Part shown: positions 19,082-24,763 of the stretch, in pieces
Position numbering within the stretch: the first letter of the stretch is position 1
How the letters are laid out: each line of letters begins with the position of its first letter
NCBI GenBank assembly: GCA_900642245.1
Contig: CAAAJI010000245.1
Location: 58,890 to 83,652, forward strand
DNA: 24,763 bases
Reading direction: 5' to 3'
Source: Fragilaria radians
Taxonomy: Eukaryota > Bacillariophyta > Fragilariophyceae > Fragilariales > Fragilariaceae
The notes under the pieces: model-generated
Seen by the model: the letters and a program-made list of their open reading frames with translations, nothing else
Databases searched by the model: none
Told to the model about the DNA's origin: nothing
Program-made: the position numbers and the translations under genes

Positions 19082-19309
19082 CCTAAGAAGTTGTTAGAAG
19101 GTTGCTGTACCTGAAAGAGGGCATGCGTAAAATGATTACAATTCAAAATATTGTTCCGAAAAGGAAAACATTCGAGGAAATTGTATAACACAATGGGCAG
19201 GTAAGATCTAAACTATACTCGAGTGAACGAGTACGAGTACAAGTACTTAGTATCACCACGGTAATGCTTTAGGTACGTCATCGATGGGAATTTGTTGTAA
19301 CTGCCCAGA
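19082..19309. other. Short spacer between LRR pseudogene and copia relic
   Basis: No gene. A GAGTAC-type run (CGAGTGAACGAGTACGAGTACAAGTAC) lies at about 19219-19244. No LTR-like sequence matching the other side of the copia relic was found. Confidence 0.4.
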
Positions 19310-19340
19310 GCACTGACAAAAGAATTAATGTGTCTTTAGC

Positions 19341-20150
19341 GGTGTTGGCACCCATCACCCGAATGGGATTGCCAAAAGGGCCATTCGGACAGTCATTGAG
19401 AAGGCCTGAGCAATGTTGCTGCACCTGTGAACACACTGGCCAGAAGGGTTTGAAATCTCCTTGTGGCCCTTTGCACTCCACCACGCCTGCAGGCTTCATA
19501 ATCACACCCTATCCCAATCATTTGGCTTCTCTCCCATTGAGCCCTTTTGCCAGAAAAAATCTGCATGCTACCACCTCCAACGCGCCCAGACGTGGGGATC
19601 TCCAATATATGTTCTGAATCCCAAGCTGCAGGATGGCAAGAAGATCCCAAAGTGGGCTCCAAAGGTGCATATAGGTCAATTTCCTGGCTACAGCCCTGAG
19701 CACTCTTCATCAGTTAGCCTCATTCAATATCTAAAAACTGGCTCCATCAGCCCACAATTTCATGTGATATTCAACAAGCTCTTCTCCACAGTCCTTGGGT
19801 CTCAGGGCAACAACCTTGTATGGGTTGAACTATTCCACAACAAACAGGAATACTATGGGTCAGACAATGATAAAGCTGATGACCAACCGCATTTTCCCAA
19901 TCTGGATCAAGGTTGGCTTTGGGAGAACACTAGCCCCATCCTCCCAATGCCCAATGTGAGGCCTCTCACTTCTGGGGATCATGACAACTTACCCAGCTTA
20001 ATATTCCACTATGATCACAAAGACACCATGCCTCCTGAACCTTCTCATCCCATGGCACATGACCAAGATGAAGATGCCCGAATTGATAGCAAGTCTCCTG
20101 CTATATCATCACCTTCAGAACCGCCCACCTTTGAGACCTCTACGGAATGA
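19341..20150 (+). pseudogene. Copia integrase, C-terminal half (broken)
   Basis: 19341-19407 reads GVGTHHPNGIAKRAIRTVIE, the copia integrase catalytic-Glu block (HHxNGIAER), with Lys where most members have Glu before the Arg, then a TGA at 19408. A second frame, open from about 19461 to TGA at 20148, carries LWPFALHHACRLHNH, the SQSFGFSPIE segment, RAQTWGSPIYVL, a KIPKWAPK segment and GYSPEHSSSVSLI, all standard for the region after the integrase core. If the Lys replaces the catalytic Glu, the enzyme would be inactive even in an intact frame. Confidence 0.85.
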
Positions 20151-20409
20151 AGCCTAAGGAAACAGCAGTCCAACTCCAGGTTCTTTGGAAACAATTGGGT
20201 CAATTTTTTTCCACCCTCCATACAGGCACCATATCCAATCATCAATCAGGACACCAACTTCCAACTCCCCTCTTGCCTACCTTGGTTGGGATTCGTCAGC
20301 CCAAGCATCTCCAGGAGGACCAGGTCTTTGACAATCTAGACTGGGACACTTGTCTTCATGCCAAGTATGCAGGGGTATAGGAAATCAATGACCTGCACAC
20401 AGACCTTAT

Positions 20410-21440
20410 GGCAGGTGAACATGAATGGCAGGATCCCTTTTCTATGGGTGTGAAGGCATCCAATGCTGACACTCTAGCACTTAGAGAGATCCGCAAGCTT
20501 TTACCTGAGGGAATCAATACCTGGCATGAATCCATGGACATAGATAAGCAGCTCTCAGGGCCAAGAATGCAATGGCAGAGATTGAACGTTCTGACATCCC
20601 GTGTTGATCAGCAAATCATCAAATCCAATTGGGCCTTCAGGAGAAAACAAAGACTCAATGGATAAATATACAAGGTCAAGTCTCATTTGTTGTTCAAGGG
20701 GACCTTCAGATCCTTGTACCACTGAGCAGACCTACTCCCCAGTTGTTGACTGGATCACTATCAGGCTTCTCTTTGTCCTTGCCACGGCACTGCACCTTCA
20801 CAGCATAACCATTGACTTCAATTCTGCCTTTGTTCAGAACACCCTTCTGGCACCAATCTACCTTGAGCTTCCCCCAGGATATTCAATCCTAGGAGAGGAC
20901 AAGTTCTTCAAGGTTTTAAGTTTTTATGTGGTGATCAATATGTTTGCAACTTGCTTGTCAAGAAACTTGGTTTCCAGCAAAGTTCTATTGTTCTCTGCCT
21001 CTTCATCTGCCACAGTCTCATCTTTGCCTTCTATGTTGATGACAGTTTTGTTGTCAGCGCAAGCATAGCTGATAGCCTTACCTTCATCAAGGAGTTGCAT
21101 CTAGCAGGTTTTGACCTTGGCATTGAGGCTAACTATGCAGGATATCTTGGGTGGAAATTACGCCCCAACTCCTTTCCCAGTCTGGACTCATTCAGTGCAT
21201 TCTCAATGACTTGAATCTCACAGATGCTACCATGGTCAAGCCCATGCATGAACACAAACCCCTTTTGCACCACGCCAACTTGCCCCCTCTTGACCAACTT
21301 GGTTAAATCTAGATCAAGTTTTATTGTCACCCTTGCTGGCATCCCAGTTTTGTGGTTCAGCAAGCTTCAATCCAAAACAGCCCTCTCCACCATGGCATCT
21401 GAGTACATTCTACGCAACAAGCAAAGTATAACATAAATGA
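20410..21440 (+). pseudogene. Copia reverse transcriptase and RNase H (broken)
   Basis: The frame 20601-21068 contains YSPVVDWITIRLLFVLATAL, ITIDFNSAFVQ and IYLELPPGYS, the first RT blocks including the catalytic Asp of DFNSAF. The LYGLKQ-type block is missing after FKVL. A second frame from 20951 carries LGFQQSS and AFYVDDSFVVSAS, with the YVDD catalytic motif, then IKELHLAGFDLGIE. After 21214 the frame changes again, reading LNLTDATM and KPMHEHKPLL. The RNase H remnant IPVLWFSKLQSKTALSTMAS lies near 21335-21400; its upstream catalytic part is deleted. The 20410-20600 stretch is the linker and RT start in yet another frame. Confidence 0.85.
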
Positions 21441-21497
21441 GAATTCTGCTGCTTTAATCAAGCTGTGTAACATCTTGACACTTGCCATTTCCATGGC

Positions 21498-21513
21498 AGA
21501 AAGGGAGGGAAAG
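21498..21513 (+). other. Possible polypurine tract of the copia relic
   Basis: AGAAAGGGAGGGAAAG lies about 60 bases after the last RNase H homology. A copia 3' LTR would be expected to follow and begin with TG; TGTCGGAAAC at 21531 is a candidate, but no second LTR copy exists in the window to confirm it. Confidence 0.35.
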
Positions 21514-21939
21514 TTGCGTTAGCAGCATCCTGTCGGAAACAACATTATTGTAATCTCCTGTCAAAGGTACTCTGCCCATCTACTGCCCATTCATGTCCAT
21601 TTATTTTTTTAGTTAACTCAATTAACTTAAATATTTTTCTCCGTCTAATATGACTTTAGATCGGCCATCTGGTTTTCATCTTAGTGATAAAATCACATGG
21701 AAGGCCAATTATGAATTGTGGACGGAATCATGAAAGTTTTAAAACAAGTACAAATCATAACACATTTTCTCATTTTTGCTGCTTTACAAGTATTCTCCCT
21801 CATCATGAACTAGCTTACCCTCAGATGCAGCAATCCATTGGTGTTAGCTTTATTTGTAATAGCAATGATATACTTTTTGTCATTTCAATTAAGGCAAATC
21901 ATCAGCGCACAGAACAGAAATGTAAGATATTGGCCTTTT
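21514..21939. other. Spacer, possible 3' LTR remnant then AT-rich DNA
   Basis: If the purine tract at 21498 is real, part of the first 100-200 bases may be 3' LTR. Nothing else is recognised. Confidence 0.3.
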
Positions 21940-22330
21940 TGTTCTTTAGAATGGAAGATAGTAAATCACACCTACGGAGATCATCTCACTGTAAGTGGCC
22001 ACAAAGGTCTTGTTAACCTGGGGAGACAATGGTACTCCAAGAATTTTATATTTGGAATCTTCCTATTCGAGCTGTAAAATACGGGGACATAAAAACTCTA
22101 TGTTGGCATTTAGTCTTGCCTGGAAAAGGATGTAAGCTGAAATTACTACACAGCACAGCACCGTTTCTCGGGGAACAGAAATCCAAGGATTTCACGTGGC
22201 GGCAGACTTGCAAACAATCCATGGAACACGTAGATGTCCTGATTGCTTTGGCCGTATCTATTTTGTACAATTGAAGTATATGAAGGATTCATTAAAATTG
22301 ACAAATGGTTCAGAACAGGGCTTGGTAAAA
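21940..22330 (+). pseudogene. Possible ubiquitin-specific protease fragment (broken)
   Basis: One frame reads EWKIVNHTYGDHLTVSGHKG, then GLVNLG near 22005-22023. The next frame reads TMVLQEFYIWNLPIRAVKY. In USP-family deubiquitinases the catalytic Cys box is GLxNLGATCYxNxxLQ followed by a WF-type helix. The order GLVNLG, (x)T, LQ, W, R, AV fits with the Cys-Tyr part deleted. Further on, about 22206-22320 reads LQTIHG and then YFVQLKYMKDSLKLTNGSEQ, resembling the USP block before QQDAQEF. The colinearity of two weak matches is the evidence; each alone would be poor. The catalytic Cys is absent, so it would be inactive. Chance similarity remains possible. Confidence 0.35.
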
Positions 22331-22541
22331 TCATATTTATCTGCATATATTGCAATAATTTATTTTGAATACAATATGCATTGCAATATACATTTAACTG
22401 TATTTAACTACATTCTTAAAGAAAATACCTAATTATGAACATATTTTCAATCGTATAGCGAGTTGGGCGAGTACACAAAAGTACAGTTGGTTTTTCCTGC
22501 GGCCTTGAAAATCCAATTTCCGATCTAAAAAAACACAGGGA

Positions 22542-24085
22542 ATGACTTCAGCAGCTCCCCAAATCCTCCTTGCTGTGACAGCACGAGAAGTTGTTGATTA
22601 TTACTTCCATGCACCAACAGTATCATTTACATACAAATGTAAGACGTGCAAACAAATGATGAGGCAAAAGAAGAATATTGGATTTTCAAACTTGAGAAAT
22701 CACCTTACATCTAGTGTAGGGAAAACATATGAAATGGAATTACAGCAACTTCTAGCAATTTCAAATACCACTTCTTCATCATCATCACAAACCAGAGTGC
22801 AACAGTACTTTCAGCCAACAGATTCATCCGAAGAAGTGGATGTGTACAAGTGGATTGAATGGTATGTCATGCGGCAAAAACAATTATCCGAAGTAGATGA
22901 CCATTTAACCAGCGAAGGAATGAAGTACAGTGCTGTCAAATCAAAGTCTGTCAAAAAGCAAAATTCTTCAGCTGATAACATTGATTGAAGCAAAGATTCA
23001 AGACGAATTAGCTGGGATATTATTTGAAATTACACTGGATGGATGGACAGAAGGCTCAACACATTATGTTGCAGTTTTTGCGGTTTATATGAAAAATGGA
23101 ATCACCAAAGAGACAATGCTTTCATTTGCTCCAATTGAAATTAATGCAAATGATCCTGTTGGGTTTGGGGCAGATGAGCATATGAAATATTTATATGCAA
23201 ACATTGTCTTATTATAATAAAACAAATGAAGATATTAAAGCCTTAATAGGCAATAATTGCAGCACTAATCAATTAATGGCAACAAAATTGGGGGTTCCTT
23301 TAATGGGTTGCAATCATCCTGGCAGTAAATGAATATCTTGATCATTATGATGATGTTGTTCAAATTAGTTAACAGACCTCAACCCTGTTAAGCAGAATGA
23401 CACCCGTTGGTCATCCACGTATGAAATGTGTGAACGGTGCTTTCGAATTGAAAATGAAATTAGCTGCATGCCTGTTATGGTTGAATTTTTACCAAGTGCA
23501 ACACAAACGCGTTGATTATAAGAATCTATGGTACATCTGCCAAATTTCCAGTCAATCACAAAAAGGCTTGAAACTAGGAATGAATATTCATGAAAGCCGT
23601 GATATCTTTGATAGCATTTTGGAATCATATCCTTCAATGAAAAAGTACCTTGCTCCTGATGCCCAAATCATCCTGCTGAATTTGACTATGCAGTCATTAA
23701 GATTATGTCACTGGTTACCTCAACTTTGACATGTTTTGAAAAAAAGTAATGTCCCCATTTCTGTTGAATGTGCCAAATGATATTACTGAGAAAGAAAGCA
23801 AATCAGAGATGAGTTTGATGGAAAAATTTGATTTCCAAAGAAGAATGATAGAGGAACACGATCCAAAGACAAAATACATTGATCTGCAATTATTTTGAGC
23901 ACATCCAATGTGGTAGAGAGGATATTTAGCTTTGCACGCTTAATTTGACTGATCAAAGTAAAAGTATGAGTCCAATTGTATTTGAGGCTATGTTGTATTT
24001 ACAAAAGAACAGAGAATACTGGAGTGTTATTAATATTGCTCAAGCAATGCGGACCACACCATCTGAAAAGAATGAACAAGCCTAA
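22542..24085 (+). pseudogene. BED zinc-finger/hAT transposase relic 2 (frameshifted)
   Basis: ATG at 22542 opens a 148-residue frame with a BED-type finger (CKTCKQMM then SNLRNHL), which binds transposon ends in hAT proteins. A frame change near 22960 gives IEAKIQDELAG and LDGWTEGSTHYVAVFAVY, with the first catalytic Asp. Another change near 23205 gives KTNEDIKALIGNNCSTNQ, where the usual second Asp of GDN is Asn. GCNH then loses the RFN residues and resumes as LAVNEYLDHYDD. NDTRWSSTYEM lies near 23393. The C-terminal dimerisation block is STSNVVERIFSFARL near 23895, with MSPIVFEAMLYLQKNREYW after it, ending TAA at 24083. The order of motifs is complete, but at least four frame changes plus the Asp to Asn change make it inactive. 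It differs clearly in sequence from relic 1, so it is a separate lineage. Confidence 0.8.
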
Positions 24086-24641
24086 GAGAAGCCTTTTAAC
24101 TGCCCCCTTCTTTTGACAATATATTTTTATCGATTGGAAAGAATATGATGGGGCACCCAAAGAGTGATAAAAGATTTAATTAGGGTTTATAAAAAGATGG
24201 TAGCCTGGCATTTTCTGACGTACTTACTGCACGCACAGGGAAAGATAATATTGAAATAGCTACTTCGTCTAGAGTTTATATCTTAGTTTTTTGGAGTAGA
24301 ACGGTAATTTTGGAACAATGTTTTGTGGATATGAATGACAATAGTTCAGCATAAGCCCTTCTCCGAAACTAGGCATTGTACTAGATTCAATAACTTTGCT
24401 ATGCTGATTCTTACAAACTATTCAAGCAAATCTATATTCCATTAACTATGTTGAATTTTTGAAACTCATTAAAAAAGTTACTTTTTTCCCAAGTGCTTTA
24501 TGCTCTCAATTGTAAAATTTTGGAGTTCATGACTACTGTTCCTAGTGTTAGATTTGTTGTTGGTAGATTGTCAAGGGGTGGAAATTGAATTCTTTTTTGC
24601 AAATCCTCAAAGTAGACGGAGTTCCAAAATTGGATGATACT
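24086..24641. other. Intergenic, includes the third copy of the unknown segment
   Basis: Apart from the repeat at 24205-24390, this is AT-rich DNA with no gene. The right part must contain the 3' UTR of the minus-strand gene at the window edge. Confidence 0.4.
24205..24390 (+). repeat. Third, partial copy of the unknown-protein segment
   Basis: CACAGGGAAAG at 24233-24243 and AGCTACTTCGTCTAGAGTTT at 24258-24277 match CCAGGGAAAG and AGCTATTTCGGGTAGAGTTT at 15.57-15.61 kb. CTTCTCCGAAACTAGGCATTG near 24358 matches CATCTCCGAAACTAGGAATTG near 15686. The plus frame reads SDVLTARTGKDNIEIATSSR and then RVYILVFW, ending at TAA near 24352. No match to the SSLFWNRYRE part was found here. Confidence 0.5.
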
Positions 24642-24763
24642 CTATGATGACGCATCTTGTAAGGTGGGATTGGATTCACTTGTCGTCGTTGTTGGAAAAC
24701 TACTACTACTACTACCTGTCATGGAGGAATACACATTGGCTTGAATTTCTGCTGCAGCATCTT
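24642..24763 (-). CDS. C-terminal end of an unrecognised Ser/Thr-rich protein (runs off right edge)
   Basis: The minus frame enters from the right edge and ends at TAG, 24644-24642, about 39 residues later. It reads DAAAEIQANVYSSMTG, then five Ser from an AGT repeat (ACTACTACTACTACT on plus, about 24700-24714), then FPTTTTSESNPTLQDASS. Such an acidic, Ser/Thr-rich, low-complexity end is typical of a disordered tail. It is less AT-rich than the DNA to its left. The family cannot be told from the tail, and with so few codons the frame could be chance. Confidence 0.45.
   Translation of the reverse strand, partial: DAAAEIQANVYSSMTGSSSSSFPTTTTSESNPTLQDASS

Larger units (their letters stand above)
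19310..21440 (+). mobile_element. Ty1/copia retrotransposon relic, 5'-truncated pol
   Basis: The gene order is integrase C-terminal half, then reverse transcriptase, then RNase H, all on plus, which is the Ty1/copia order (in Ty3/gypsy the integrase comes last). Gag, protease and the integrase zinc finger are absent, and no 5' LTR is seen. Composition is clearly richer in GC than both flanks, suggesting a later arrival or different mutational history. Frames change at least five times with several stops, and parts of RT and RNase H are deleted, so it is inactive. The similarity to known diatom copia elements is recognised from motif wording, not from a search. Confidence 0.88.

Noticed and set aside
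19278..20541. Minus-strand open frames across the copia relic
   Set aside because: Antisense of pol; all motif evidence is on plus.
21531..21600. Complete 3' LTR of the copia relic
   Set aside because: Only a TG start and an upstream purine tract support it; there is no second LTR in the window to define its ends.
1..24763. CRISPR arrays, tRNA or rRNA genes, telomere repeats
   Set aside because: No regularly spaced identical repeats, no cloverleaf-like segment and no simple telomeric arrays were seen by eye.

Overview
This window looks like a piece of a compact, AT-rich eukaryotic genome, most likely a diatom or a related stramenopile. The reasons are a gene with one short GT-AG intron, two intron-less 7TM receptor genes of the kind that is expanded in diatoms, a Ty1/copia relic resembling diatom copia elements, ribonuclease-inhibitor-type leucine-rich repeats, and hAT/BED transposase relics. 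I saw no bacterial operon structure, no tRNA or rRNA gene and no CRISPR array. The taxonomic call is inference from gene content only.

Layout. 1-1045 (minus): the 5' two exons of an MLO-like multi-pass membrane protein that runs off the left edge. 1.05-3.9 kb: mostly non-coding, with a weak coding-like relic near 2.5-3.1 kb and a G12 run. 3.92-7.52 kb: two intact, paralogous, convergent 7TM GPCR-like genes (477 aa on plus, 367 aa on minus), the best genes here. 7.5-10.1 kb: non-coding, with a perfect 13-bp hairpin. 10.1-11.56 kb: a broken hAT-type transposase split by a 227-base assembly gap. 11.6-13.2 kb and 15.1-15.9 kb: frameshifted coding-like islands whose 3' parts and downstream DNA are old duplicates of each other. 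A short third copy lies near 24.2-24.4 kb. 17.5-19.08 kb (minus): an LRR pseudogene with three in-phase stops, split by a 525-bp non-autonomous hAT element with a perfect 8-bp target-site duplication. 19.3-21.5 kb: a 5'-truncated, multiply frameshifted Ty1/copia pol relic, visibly richer in GC. 21.94-22.33 kb: a weak ubiquitin-specific-protease-like relic. 22.54-24.09 kb: a second, different BED/hAT transposase relic. The right edge (minus) holds the C-terminus of an unrecognised Ser/Thr-rich protein.

The left third therefore carries working membrane-signalling genes, while the right two thirds are a transposon and pseudogene graveyard. Most right-hand frames are broken by single-base indels and stops. 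This is either real decay or, for some breaks, assembly indel error; the N gap shows that the assembly is imperfect. The observations most worth following up are the nested hAT MITE with its exact target duplication, the recurring unknown protein segment around SSLFWNRYRE, and the convergent receptor pair with very different third intracellular loops.
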